64,000 nt of DNA, taken from assembly GCA_037045435.1 (NCBI GenBank), contig JBAOID010000019.1, positions 1 to 64,000 on the forward strand, read 5' to 3'. Within the stretch, counting starts at the first letter, position 1, and every line of letters starts with the position of its first letter. Under the pieces are notes generated by a model that saw only the letters and a list, made by a program, of their open reading frames with translations, did no database searches and had not been told where the DNA came from. Source of the stretch: CBDUEF01 sp018063485 (GTDB lineage: Bacteria > Pseudomonadota > Alphaproteobacteria > Rhodobacterales > Rhodobacteraceae). Of this stretch, positions 39,793-48,253 are shown piece by piece. Position numbers and translations under genes: made by a program.

Positions 39793-40516
39793 TTAGGTAT
39801 CCTTCGCAACGCGCGCCAGCACCAGAATTGAAACAGCCGCAGCGCCACCTGCAATACAGGCTTCAGCCGCAGCAGAAAGAGTAGCCCCGGATGTCATGAC
39901 ATCATCAATCAACAGCACATGTCGCCCTTGCGCCCTCAGGGCACGTTGGGGATGGAGCGACAGGGCATCGTTCAGATTGGCGAAGCGCTCATCCCGGTTA
40001 CGCCCTTCTTGAGTGGGGGTGTGGTGACGGCGTTGCAGCAGATCCGGGCAATGGTCCAATCCGGCGGTTTTGGCGAGCGCCGAGGACATCAGTGCAGATT
40101 GATTGTAGCGGCGACGCAGCAAGCGAAACCAATGCAGGGGCACGGGGGCCACCAGCATATCTTGGCTGCAAGATAGGCTCTGCAACCGACAACAGCCATT
40201 TGGCGGCAGGTCCGGCCAGATCAATCCTGTCGCCGTGTTTCAGGGCAAGAATCATCCGCCTGGCATTGTCCTTGTATAGCAGCGCCGCCCGTCCCTGCGA
40301 CCATGGCCGCGCAATTTGCAGGCAATCGTCGCAATGCTCGGGTTTGCCGCTGTCCTCACCCGCCAAAGGCGTGCCGCACAGATCGCAGACCAATCCCGTG
40401 ATGAAAGGGGTTTCGCGCCAACATGCCCCGCACAGACCGAAATCAGTCGTCACCAGAGCGCCGCAAGACAGGCATTGCGGCGGATAAACCATATGCAGCA
40501 GTGCTTGCATTCCCAT
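39793..40516 (-). pseudogene. comF: ComF-family phosphoribosyltransferase, frameshifted
   Basis: ComF-type proteins combine a zinc-finger N-terminus and a phosphoribosyltransferase domain and are linked to DNA uptake and repair. The first frame gives cysteines CLSCGALV, CGACW, CDLCGTP and CDDC up to AAKWLLSVAEPILQP. The family-typical continuation, DMLVAPVPLHWFRLLRRRYNQS and the PRPP loop VLLIDDVMTSGATL, lies in another frame. One extra base near 40160-40163 (reading CCA-A-GAT) separates the halves. Both halves are otherwise intact, so this is either a recent mutation or a sequencing error. Checking reads would decide. Confidence 0.85.
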
Positions 40517-40540
40517 CCCGCCCCCCTATGTTCCCACGCC

Positions 40541-41341
40541 ATGACGCCCGTTTTGACCGACCGCCACGCTCTTGACCTGCACCGTGCCCGTGCCTCAGTG
40601 CTGCTGTGGCATCAAGAAGCCTTGGCAGAGGTGCAGGATCGGCTGAGTGAGGTTAACAGAACCTTTACAGCGCCGGTGGTGGTGACCCCTTTTCCGGCAG
40701 TTTGGCAAAATTATTGCGCGATTCCGGATGCCGAGGCGCTTTCGCTCTCTGATGGCGCGCATGATCTGGTTGTTCACGCCATGTCACTGCATTGGGCGAA
40801 TGATCTGGTGGGGCAGTTGGTGCAGTGCCGAAGGGCTTTGCAACCCGATGGGTTGTTTTTGGGCGTGTTGTTTGGTGGCCAGACGTTGAACGAATTGCGT
40901 TCGGTGTTGGCGCAGGCGGAATCCGAGATCACGGGGGGGCTATCGCCGCGCGTGCTGCCAATGGCCGAAATACGCGATCTTGGGGGGTTGTTGCAGCGCG
41001 CCGATTTTGCCCTGCCCGTGGCCGACAGCTATGCCAAGACCGTCCTTTATCGGGATGCCTTTCATCTGATGCAGGATTTGCGCGCAATGGGAGAGGGCAA
41101 TGCGCTTGCCAAACGTCTTCGCCGCCCGACTGCGCGCGCCATTTTTGATCGTGCGGCGCGGCTCTATTTCGAAACCCATGCGACTGCAGAAGGCCTTATC
41201 CCTGCCACTTTCGAGATTATTACGCTGACCGGATGGGCACCGCATGAGTCGCAGCAAAAGCCGCTACGTCCCGGATCTGCGGTTAACCGTCTGGCAGAGA
41301 TTCTGAATGTCGCTGAACGCCCTTTGCCGCATGAGGATTGA
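40541..41341 (+). CDS. SAM-dependent methyltransferase-like protein, NDUFAF5-related
   Basis: The 266-residue protein, from an ATG at 40541, matches the mitochondrial complex I assembly factor NDUFAF5 in sequence style: LFGGQTLNELRSVLAQAESEITGGLSPRV, DLGGLLQRADFALPVAD, MQDLRAMGEGNALAKR and IPATFEIITLTGWAPHESQQKPL. NDUFAF5 hydroxylates an arginine of the NDUFS7 subunit. The classical SAM motif I is weak here, with FTAPVVVTPFP in its place, so it may not be an ordinary methyltransferase. It is divergent from comF and lies just before hemH. The role of the bacterial protein is inferred, not shown. Confidence 0.82.
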   Translation: MTPVLTDRHALDLHRARASVLLWHQEALAEVQDRLSEVNRTFTAPVVVTPFPAVWQNYCAIPDAEALSLSDGAHDLVVHAMSLHWANDLVGQLVQCRRALQPDGLFLGVLFGGQTLNELRSVLAQAESEITGGLSPRVLPMAEIRDLGGLLQRADFALPVADSYAKTVLYRDAFHLMQDLRAMGEGNALAKRLRRPTARAIFDRAARLYFETHATAEGLIPATFEIITLTGWAPHESQQKPLRPGSAVNRLAEILNVAERPLPHED

Positions 41342-41390
41342 CCATCGGTGAAATGGCGTTATCTGCAGGCCGAACCTGAGGAGTACCCCA

Positions 41391-42470
41391 ATGAGTGATA
41401 TCCTGCCCGGCGACGGCCGCCTGTCTCATGCGCCTTCCGACCACCCGCCGGTCAAAGCGGCAAAGATCGGCGTTTTGCTGGCCAATCTGGGCACGCCTGA
41501 CGGCTATGACTATTGGTCGATGCGGCGGTATCTGAATGAATTTCTGTCTGACAAGCGCGTTGTCGATATTTCGGATTGGATCTGGCAACCTTTGTTGCAA
41601 CTGGTGATCTTGACCAAGCGACCGTTCACCTCGGGTGCAAATTACAAGCTGATCTGGAATCACGAACAAAATGAAAGCCCGCTGCTGACCATCACCAAGG
41701 ATCAGACAACGGCAATTGCGGCCGAGCTTGAAAAACGTCACGGTTCGGCGGTTAGGGTCGATTTTTGTATGCGCTACGGCAACCCGTCAACCGCCGCCAA
41801 GGTGCGGGAAATGGTTCAGTCGGGGTGTGAAAAGATCCTGTTTTTTCCGCTTTACCCCCATTATGCCGGGGCAACTTCGGCCACCGCAAACGATGCCTTT
41901 TTTGCCGCTCTTGCGAAAGAAAAACGCCAACCTGCCGCCCGCACGGTTCCGGAATACTTTGAACATCCTGCCTATATTGACGCCTTGGCGCAATCAGTCG
42001 AGCGCGCCTATGCCGCGCTTGATCATCGCCCCGATATGCTGGTGGCCAGCTATCACGGGATGCCGATCCGCTATCTGATGGAGGGCGATCCCTATCACTG
42101 CCAATGCGCCAAAACTACGCGGCTTTTGCGTGAGCGGCTGGGCTGGGAGGCGGGGTCGGTTGATACCAGTTTTCAGTCGGTCTTTGGCCGCGAAGAGTGG
42201 TTAAAGCCCTACACAGTGAAGCATGTTGCGGAACTGGCCAAAGCTGGGAAGAAGCGGATTGCGATCATGGCACCGGCGTTTTCGGCGGATTGCATCGAAA
42301 CGCTGGAAGAGATCAACGGCGAAATCCGCGACGCATTTCTGCACGCGGGCGGTGAGGAATTCACCTATATCCCCTGTTTGAATGATGAGCCGGCACATAT
42401 TGCGGCACTGGTTCAGGTGATTGAGGAAAATCTGGCGGGATGGGTTCGAAACCAAAAGGCCGACGCCTGA
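41391..42470 (+). CDS. hemH: Ferrochelatase
   Basis: HemH inserts Fe2+ into protoporphyrin IX, the last step of heme synthesis. The 359-residue protein has the start VLLANLGTPDGYDYWSMRRYLNEFLSD, the catalytic-histidine region ASYHGMPIRYLMEGDPYHCQCAKTT, the segment TSFQSVFGREEWLKPYT and the second conserved site MAPAFSADCIETLEEI. The length is usual for alphaproteobacteria. An RBS (GAGG) precedes the ATG at 41391. The terminator begins inside the last codons of the gene. Heme demand links it to the cytochrome bc1 genes 5 kb away. Confidence 0.96.
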   Translation: MSDILPGDGRLSHAPSDHPPVKAAKIGVLLANLGTPDGYDYWSMRRYLNEFLSDKRVVDISDWIWQPLLQLVILTKRPFTSGANYKLIWNHEQNESPLLTITKDQTTAIAAELEKRHGSAVRVDFCMRYGNPSTAAKVREMVQSGCEKILFFPLYPHYAGATSATANDAFFAALAKEKRQPAARTVPEYFEHPAYIDALAQSVERAYAALDHRPDMLVASYHGMPIRYLMEGDPYHCQCAKTTRLLRERLGWEAGSVDTSFQSVFGREEWLKPYTVKHVAELAKAGKKRIAIMAPAFSADCIETLEEINGEIRDAFLHAGGEEFTYIPCLNDEPAHIAALVQVIEENLAGWVRNQKADA

Positions 42471-42481
42471 GCGCCGGCCTT
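42456..42481 (+). terminator. Terminator hairpin overlapping the hemH stop
   Basis: A seven-base stem AAGGCCG/CGGCCTT encloses a 12-base loop that contains the hemH TGA. It faces the convergent small gene at 42512-42715 and may serve both directions. The T tract is short. Confidence 0.55.
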
Positions 42482-42511
42482 CGCTGGATGTTTCTGATTC
42501 GGTTTGGGTTG

Positions 42512-42715
42512 TCAGCTTGGTGAATCCGTCCCGTTGTTGGACGAAACGGCTGCGGCGACCAAAAGCAGCAACAGCAGCGGAACAATAACGCCGCCAGCGG
42601 ACGACGATGTTGCGGCTTTGACGACTTCGGGTTCCATGACAGGTTCTGCCATGCCGCCTGCGTAGGCTGCTACAGCGGTCAGGGTAAACGCGGAGGCGAG
42701 GAGAAGTTTCTTCAT
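42512..42715 (-). CDS. Small secreted or membrane protein, 67 aa
   Basis: The protein starts MKKLLLASAFTLTAVAAYAG, a signal peptide or first span. It continues with GMAEPVMEPEVV and a strongly hydrophobic segment GGVIVPLLLLLLVAAAVSS near the C-terminus. An AAAAGGA site precedes the ATG at 42715. I recall similar small proteins next to hemH in other Rhodobacterales, with the AEPVMEPEVV motif, but no function is known. It could be a single-span membrane peptide. It lies 30 bases from the hemH terminator. Confidence 0.72.
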   Translation of the reverse strand: MKKLLLASAFTLTAVAAYAGGMAEPVMEPEVVKAATSSSAGGVIVPLLLLLLVAAAVSSNNGTDSPS

Positions 42716-42860
42716 GGCAAGATCCTTTTTTGGAGCGTGGCAGCGCATCAGATGGCGAGGCTGCCACCTGACTCTCATAGTTTGACGCGGGAATGGAGGA
42801 TTCTTCAACGAAAATAATTGGGGCGGCGAAAAATACCAGCGCGTCGGGGTCAAACCCACG

Positions 42861-43964
42861 CTAAGTGCCGATCTGTCCTCGACTCCCACCGGTTTGGCCG
42901 CGATCCAGCAGCAGGTGGTCCAGAATCACACAAGCCATCATCGCCTCACCCACCGGCACCGCGCGGATGCCGACGCAAGGATCGTGCCGCCCTTTGGTGA
43001 TCAGATCAATTTCGGCACCGGTTGCGTCAATCGTCGCACGCGGGGTCAGGATGCTTGAGGTTGGCTTGACAGCAAAGCGCACCACAACCGGTTGCCCGCT
43101 GGAAATCCCGCCCAGAATTCCCCCGGCGTGATTGGTCAGAAACTCGGGGCCAGTCGCTCCCATTCTGATCTCATCGGCATTCTCAACGCCGGTCAGGCTG
43201 GCCGCCGCCATGCCGTCACCGATTTCAACCGCTTTTACCGCGTTGATCGACATCATCGCCGCCGCCAGATCAGCGTCCAGCTTGCCATAGATCGGCGCAC
43301 CCAATCCCGCAGGCACTCCATTGGCTACCACCTCAATCACCGCCCCGACCGAGTTTTTTGAGGTCCGCAGCCCATCCAGATACTGCGCCCACTCACTCGC
43401 AGCCAACGGATCAGGGCACCAGAATGGGTTCTCCCCGATTTGGCCAGCATCAAACCGCGCACGGTCAATCCGATGCGGCCCCATCTGCACCAAATAGCCC
43501 AAAATCCGCAGCTCTGGCAGCAGATGCGATAACACCGCCCGCGCCACGCCCCCCGCTGCCACACGCGCCGCCGTTTCGCGGGCTGAACTGCGGCCACCGC
43601 CGCGAAAATCCCTGATTCCGTATTTCAGATGGTAGGTGATATCGGCATGACCCGGTCGGAAGGCCTCCGCGATATTGCTGTAATCTTTTGACCGCTGATC
43701 GGTGTTCTCGATCATCAACTGAATCGGTGTGCCAGTCGTTTTGCCCTCAAATACACCGGAAAGGATGCGCACCGTGTCGGCTTCTTGGCGCTGGGTGGTG
43801 AATTTCGAGGTGCCCGGTTTGCGCCGATCCAGCCATGGTTGCAAATCGGTTTCGCTTAGGGACACCCCCGGTGGACAGCCATCCACCGTGCAGCCAATCG
43901 CCGGGCCATGGCTTTCACCCCATGTCGTGACGCGAAACAGATGACCGAATGTGTTCAGGCTCAT
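42861..43964 (-). CDS. aroC: Chorismate synthase
   Basis: AroC converts EPSP to chorismate with reduced FMN, the last shared step of aromatic amino-acid synthesis. The start at 43964 gives MSLNTFGHLFRVTTWGESHG, the universal N-terminus. The preceding in-frame ATG would add 15 untypical residues. The conserved blocks are GESHGPAIGCTVDGCPPG (16-33), GRSSARETAARVAAGGVAR (~130-148) and DEIRMGATGPEFLTNHAGGILGGISSGQP. Its 367-residue length is normal. It is divergent from the thiamine operon, with about 125 bases between its start and the riboswitch. Confidence 0.97.
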   Translation of the reverse strand: MSLNTFGHLFRVTTWGESHGPAIGCTVDGCPPGVSLSETDLQPWLDRRKPGTSKFTTQRQEADTVRILSGVFEGKTTGTPIQLMIENTDQRSKDYSNIAEAFRPGHADITYHLKYGIRDFRGGGRSSARETAARVAAGGVARAVLSHLLPELRILGYLVQMGPHRIDRARFDAGQIGENPFWCPDPLAASEWAQYLDGLRTSKNSVGAVIEVVANGVPAGLGAPIYGKLDADLAAAMMSINAVKAVEIGDGMAAASLTGVENADEIRMGATGPEFLTNHAGGILGGISSGQPVVVRFAVKPTSSILTPRATIDATGAEIDLITKGRHDPCVGIRAVPVGEAMMACVILDHLLLDRGQTGGSRGQIGT

Positions 43965-44088
43965 GGCGATCTCCCAGATTGGTTCACCCATAAGCCATGC
44001 CTTGCCCACATTAAACCCCGTTAGATGCGCCTTGCCTATTTCCTGTTTTCGCCTCTTGCGGTCGCCGTTCTTTGCCCTATCCTTGGTG

Positions 44089-44170
44089 ACACCTCGGGGT
44101 GCCTTAGGGCTGAGATGCGAAAGCGGACCCGTCGAACCTGAACCGGATCATACCGGCGGAGGGAAGGTGT
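44089..44170 (+). promoter_or_regulatory. TPP riboswitch (THI element)
   Basis: The segment has the full TPP aptamer layout: closing helix ACACCT/AGGTGT (44089-44094 with 44165-44170), the CGGGGTGCC-CTGAGA core of the pyrimidine-binding arm and the pyrophosphate arm around GAACCTGAACCGGATCATACCGG with the GGAGGGAAG end. It lies 47 bases before the thiB ATG, with the ribosome-binding site GGAGAG beyond it. Binding of TPP would lower expression of thiBPQ. Confidence 0.95.
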
Positions 44171-44216
44171 ATGGCGCGATCCATCCCCGACCAACCGTCG
44201 CACAATGGAGAGAGCC

Positions 44217-45197
44217 ATGAAAACCAAACTCCTTGCTGCGGGCCTTGTTTCCCTTGCCACGATGGCAGGGGCTGACGTGCCCGTTTTAACAGTGCTGACC
44301 TTTGACAGCTTTGCCACCGAATGGGGGCCGGGGCCCGCGATCAAGGTCGGGTTCGAAAAGACCTGCGGCTGTGAGGTGAAATATCTGACCGCCGGGGATG
44401 GCGCAGCGATTCTGGCGCGGCTGAAGTTGGAGGGCTCGAAATCGTCAGCCGATGTGGTGGTGGGGCTGGATACGAACCTGACCGCCGACGCCAGTGCGAC
44501 CGGGCTTTTCGCCCCGGTGGTATCGCTGCCCAATGCACTGCCGGTGCCCTATGCCGATCCGTTGTTCGTGCCGTTCGATTGGGGCTGGTTCGCTTTTGTC
44601 TATGACAAGGCCAAACTGGCAAACCCGCCGAAAAGCCTGCAAGAACTGGCGGCGTCCGATCTGAAGATCATCATCGAGGATCCCAGATCGTCGACTCCGG
44701 GTCTGGGGCTGCTGATGTGGGTGAAAGCGGCCTATGGCGAGGGGGCCGCACAAATCTGGACCGATCTGGCCGATAACATCGTGACAGTGACGCCCGGTTG
44801 GTCCGAGGCCTATGGCCTGTTCCTGCAAGGCGAGTCGGATCTGGTTTTGTCTTATACGACTTCTCCGGCCTATCATCTGATCGCCGAGCAAGATGACAGC
44901 AAAGCGGCGGCGGACTTCACGGAAGGCCACTATCTGCAAATCGAGGTGGCTGGGCAGTTGGCTTCATCGAAACAGCCGAAACTGGCGGCTGATTTTCTGG
45001 CTTATCTCACCGGGGCAGAGGCGCAATCCATGATCCCGACCACCAATTGGATGTACCCGGCAAATCCGGCAGTTGCTCTGCCGGAGGGTTTCAATGCGAT
45101 GACAACGCCCCAAAAAACACTGCTGTTTTCAGCGCAAGAGGCTTTTGAATTGCGTGCTGCGGCGATTGTCGAATGGCAAACCGCGCTGTCTCGCTGA
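44217..45197 (+). CDS. thiB: Thiamine ABC transporter substrate-binding protein
   Basis: ThiB is the periplasmic protein that captures thiamine and its phosphates. The ATG at 44217 follows GGAGAG and starts a signal peptide (MKTKLLAAGLVSLATMAGA). The next residues, VPVLTVLTFDSFATEWGPGP, and the central segment VVGLDTNLTADASATGLFAPV are typical. It has 326 residues and overlaps thiP by 25 bases. The upstream TPP riboswitch confirms the thiamine role, since the same fold is used for iron and polyamines. Confidence 0.94.
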   Translation: MKTKLLAAGLVSLATMAGADVPVLTVLTFDSFATEWGPGPAIKVGFEKTCGCEVKYLTAGDGAAILARLKLEGSKSSADVVVGLDTNLTADASATGLFAPVVSLPNALPVPYADPLFVPFDWGWFAFVYDKAKLANPPKSLQELAASDLKIIIEDPRSSTPGLGLLMWVKAAYGEGAAQIWTDLADNIVTVTPGWSEAYGLFLQGESDLVLSYTTSPAYHLIAEQDDSKAAADFTEGHYLQIEVAGQLASSKQPKLAADFLAYLTGAEAQSMIPTTNWMYPANPAVALPEGFNAMTTPQKTLLFSAQEAFELRAAAIVEWQTALSR

Positions 45198-46714
45198 TCG
45201 TGTGGGCGTTGGCGCTGTTGATTGCGGCGCTGACGTTGGGCAGCGCCGCAATGGTTGCGGCGCGCGCCACGGTTTGGGCGTTCAACCCTGCCGATTGGGC
45301 GGCGCTGCGTTTTACCGTGGTGCAGGCGGCGCTTTCCGCCTTGATCTCGGGCATTCTTGCCATTCCGGTCGCCCGCGCGCTGTTTCGCCGCCGCTTTTGG
45401 AGTCGGACGGTTTTGATCCGCGTCATGGCTGCGCCGTTCATTTTGCCGGTGGTTGTGGCGGTGTTGGGCCTGTTGGCCGTTCTAGGGCGTAACGGACCGG
45501 TCAATGCCGTGCTTGCGGCACTGAACCTGCCGCAATTGTCAATTTATGGATTTCATGGCGTTGTGTTGGCGCATGTATTTCTCAATCTGCCGCTTGCGGT
45601 CAGAATGTTGCTGGTTGGTTGGCAGGGCATCCCGGCGGAGCGGTTTCGATTGGCAGTGGCCCTGGATCTGCCGCCTTCCACCCAGTTTCGCCATTTGGAG
45701 GCACCGATGCTGCGTTCGGTGCTGCCGGGGGTATTTGCCGTTGTGTTCCTGCTGTGTCTGACCAGCTTTGCAGTGGCACTGACTCTTGGCGGAGGCCCAA
45801 AGGCAAGCACTCTGGAATTGGCCATTTACCAATCGCTGCGTTTTGATTTCGATCTGGGCCGTGCGGCACTATTGGCAGCGGTGCAGTTTGGTCTTTGCGC
45901 CGTTGTGACCCTTATCATCGCAGGATCCACCCTGCCGGCGGCTTTTGGTGCCGGGCTTGACGGCAGACATCGGATTCCGGCTCCTTTCGGGATCAGACGG
46001 GCGCTGGATGTCCTTGCGATTGGCTTGGCGATTGCGCTGATCTTTCCGCCACTTCTGGCCGTGATCTTGCAAGGGGCGCCGGGGTTGGTGGCTTTGCCTG
46101 ACGGGGTGTGGCGGGCGGCCGCGCGCTCAGTGCTGGTTGCGGCAGGGTCAACGCTGCTTGGTTGTACAATTGCGGTGACTCTGGCGCTCGCCGTTGCGAA
46201 AAGCAAGAACAGCCTGCTGGAATTTGCGGCCATGTTGCCATTGGCCGCGTCGAGCCTGGTGATGGGCACCGGTCTGTTTCTTTTGGTTCAACCCTATTTC
46301 CTTGCCGAGCGATTGGCCTTGCCGATCACCATGATGGTGAATGCGACCATGGTCGTGCCATTTGTCTTTCGGCTGCTTCTGCCCGAAGCGCGGGCGCTGC
46401 ATACGGATTATGATCGGCTTTGCCTGTCGCTTGGCTTGCCGGCCTTGACCCGGCTGCGCCTTGTCACCTTGCCGCGTTTGGCCCGCCCTTTGGGGTTTGG
46501 AGCCGGGTTGGCGGCGGCCTTGTCAATGGGCGATCTGGGGGTGATTGCGCTGTTTGCGGGCGAGCGCAGTGTGACTTTGCCGTTGATGGTGCAGCAGCTC
46601 ATGGGGGCCTACAAGATGCAAGCTGCGGCAGGGGCGGCCCTGCTTCTGGTGGGGATCAGTTTTGCGCTGTTCTGGAGTCTGGACCGAATCGGAGGTCGAA
46701 TTGCTGACGCTTGA
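45173..46714 (+). CDS. thiP: Thiamine ABC transporter permease
   Basis: ThiP is a fused permease of two homologous halves with about 12 membrane segments. The 513-residue protein has one EAA-type loop in each half, near LVGWQGIPAERFRLAVALDLPP and near DRLCLSLGLPALTRLRLVTLPRL, which contact ThiQ. The ATG at 45173 lies inside the end of thiB, and the gene overlaps thiQ by 14 bases. The order thiB-thiP-thiQ is the standard one. Confidence 0.94.
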   Translation: MANRAVSLIVWALALLIAALTLGSAAMVAARATVWAFNPADWAALRFTVVQAALSALISGILAIPVARALFRRRFWSRTVLIRVMAAPFILPVVVAVLGLLAVLGRNGPVNAVLAALNLPQLSIYGFHGVVLAHVFLNLPLAVRMLLVGWQGIPAERFRLAVALDLPPSTQFRHLEAPMLRSVLPGVFAVVFLLCLTSFAVALTLGGGPKASTLELAIYQSLRFDFDLGRAALLAAVQFGLCAVVTLIIAGSTLPAAFGAGLDGRHRIPAPFGIRRALDVLAIGLAIALIFPPLLAVILQGAPGLVALPDGVWRAAARSVLVAAGSTLLGCTIAVTLALAVAKSKNSLLEFAAMLPLAASSLVMGTGLFLLVQPYFLAERLALPITMMVNATMVVPFVFRLLLPEARALHTDYDRLCLSLGLPALTRLRLVTLPRLARPLGFGAGLAAALSMGDLGVIALFAGERSVTLPLMVQQLMGAYKMQAAAGAALLLVGISFALFWSLDRIGGRIADA

Positions 46715-47396
46715 TCAGGTCGAGATTCGGCAGGACGATTTTTCGCTTTTTGCCGATTGGTCTGTCGCCAAGTCCGAGATGGTGGCGGTGATTGGCCCGT
46801 CAGGTGGAGGAAAATCCACGCTGCTGATGACGATTGCCGGATTTCTTGCGCCGGTGCGCGGGTGCGTGTTTTGGAATGGCGACGATTTGGCAGCATTGCC
46901 CCCCGGCAAACGGCCGATTACCCTGCTGTTTCAGGACCAGAATCTGTTTCCGCACCTGAGCATTGCGCAAAATCTTGGGCTTGGACTTGATCCGAAATTG
47001 CGGCTGTCGGCTGTGGATCGGCAGAAGGTGGACGCGGCCCTGGAACGGGTTGGCTTGGCGGGAATGGGTGCGCGCAAGCCCGCACAACTGTCTGGTGGGC
47101 AACAGGGACGTGCGGCTTTGGCCCGCGCCTTGTTGCGCGCCCGGCCCTTGTTGCTGCTCGATGAGCCGTTCTCGGCGCTGGGCCCGGCGATGAAAGGCGA
47201 GATGTTGAAACTGGTTCAGGAGGTGGCGCAAGCGACAGGTGCCACCGTGATGATGGTGACCCATGATCCAAAGGATGCGATGGGATTTGCAGATCGGACC
47301 ATTCTCGTGGCTGATGGGGTCGCCGCCGCCCCGGTTGCAACGACGGTGCTGTTTGCCAATCCGCCACCTGCCTTGGCGGAATATCTGGGCAAATAG
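46701..47396 (+). CDS. thiQ: Thiamine ABC transporter ATP-binding protein
   Basis: ThiQ powers thiamine import. I chose TTG at 46701 because it follows a perfect GGAGG with five bases of spacing and gives the expected start LTLDQVEI. The longer frame has no such site and begins inside thiP. Walker A is IGPSGGGKSTL. The ABC signature is LSGGQQGRAALARAL. Walker B is LLLLDEPFSALG, with the switch His in THDPKDAM. It has 231 residues. The stretch GMGARKPAQLSGGQQGR shows GR where many have QR after the signature. Confidence 0.92.
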   Translation: MLTLDQVEIRQDDFSLFADWSVAKSEMVAVIGPSGGGKSTLLMTIAGFLAPVRGCVFWNGDDLAALPPGKRPITLLFQDQNLFPHLSIAQNLGLGLDPKLRLSAVDRQKVDAALERVGLAGMGARKPAQLSGGQQGRAALARALLRARPLLLLDEPFSALGPAMKGEMLKLVQEVAQATGATVMMVTHDPKDAMGFADRTILVADGVAAAPVATTVLFANPPPALAEYLGK

Positions 47397-47400
47397 GAAA

Positions 47401-47422
47401 GGCCCCGCGCTGAGGCGGGGCC
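47401..47422. terminator. Hairpin between thiQ and petC, convergent terminator
   Basis: The arms GGCCCCGC and GCGGGGCC pair over eight bases around a six-base loop. On the minus strand the hairpin is followed by TTTCC, so it is a better terminator for petABC than for thiBPQ. It probably serves both. Confidence 0.7.
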
Positions 47423-47445
47423 AATATGAAACCGTTCCGGATTTA

Positions 47446-48234
47446 TCAGACGTGCTTTTTGGGCCCCTTGATTCCGGCCCACAATTTCTTGTTGGTCAGA
47501 TAGAGCAGCGACGCCAGCACGATGAGGAAGATTACCGCCTTGAAACCGGTGGTCTTGCGATCCATCAGCTTGGGCTCAGCGGTCCACATCAGGAAAGCCG
47601 AGACATCTTCCGACATATTGTGCAGCGTTGCCTCATGCCCATCGGCATAGGTGACCTGATCGTCCGAAATCGGTGGCGGCATCTTGATCCAGCCGCCGGG
47701 AAAGGCGTGGTTTTCATAGAAGGTTTCGCCAGCTTCTTCCTTGGTTTCGCCGGTGTAGCCGGTCAGGATCGAGTAGATATGCTCGGGACCACCAATCCCG
47801 CGGAACAATTGGGTGATCCCCAAGCCATATGGGCCAGAGAAACCCTTGCGTGCCTTGGCCATGAGCGACAGATCTGGTGCGCCCGCCCCGGTGTTGGCCG
47901 GGAAATGATCGGAAGGCAGCGCGTCGCGGTCCTCGCCGGTTTCCTTGTCAACGACCTGAAACTGCTTGGCATAGGCACGGACCTGATCTGCCGGCAGGCT
48001 GGGTCCACCCTTGTCGGACAGGGTGCGTATTGCCACATATTGCAGGCCATGGCAGGCCGAACACACTTCGGTAAACACCTGAAGCCCACGTTGAAGCTGA
48101 TGCTCATCATAGGTGCCGAACGGGCCCTCAAAGCTGAACGCCACATCATGGGTCTCGCCTTCGCCCGAAGCAAAAGCCGCACCGGTTGTCAGGGCGAGAG
48201 CCGAGACGGCGCTGATCGCGATTTTACGAAACAT
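47446..48234 (-). CDS. petC: Cytochrome c1 of the bc1 complex
   Basis: PetC carries electrons from the Rieske protein to cytochrome c. The ATG at 48234 follows AAAGGAA and starts a Sec signal (MFRKIAISAVSALALTTGAA, cut after FA). The heme-binding CSACHGLQY is at about residue 57, and the axial-ligand region follows later. The C-terminal anchor is FKAVIFLIVLASLLYLTNKKLWA. With 262 residues it is normal for Rhodobacterales. A longer upstream frame begins inside petB and is rejected. Confidence 0.95.
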   Translation of the reverse strand: MFRKIAISAVSALALTTGAAFASGEGETHDVAFSFEGPFGTYDEHQLQRGLQVFTEVCSACHGLQYVAIRTLSDKGGPSLPADQVRAYAKQFQVVDKETGEDRDALPSDHFPANTGAGAPDLSLMAKARKGFSGPYGLGITQLFRGIGGPEHIYSILTGYTGETKEEAGETFYENHAFPGGWIKMPPPISDDQVTYADGHEATLHNMSEDVSAFLMWTAEPKLMDRKTTGFKAVIFLIVLASLLYLTNKKLWAGIKGPKKHV

Positions 48235-48253
48235 CTCAGTCAGTTCCTTTCTC

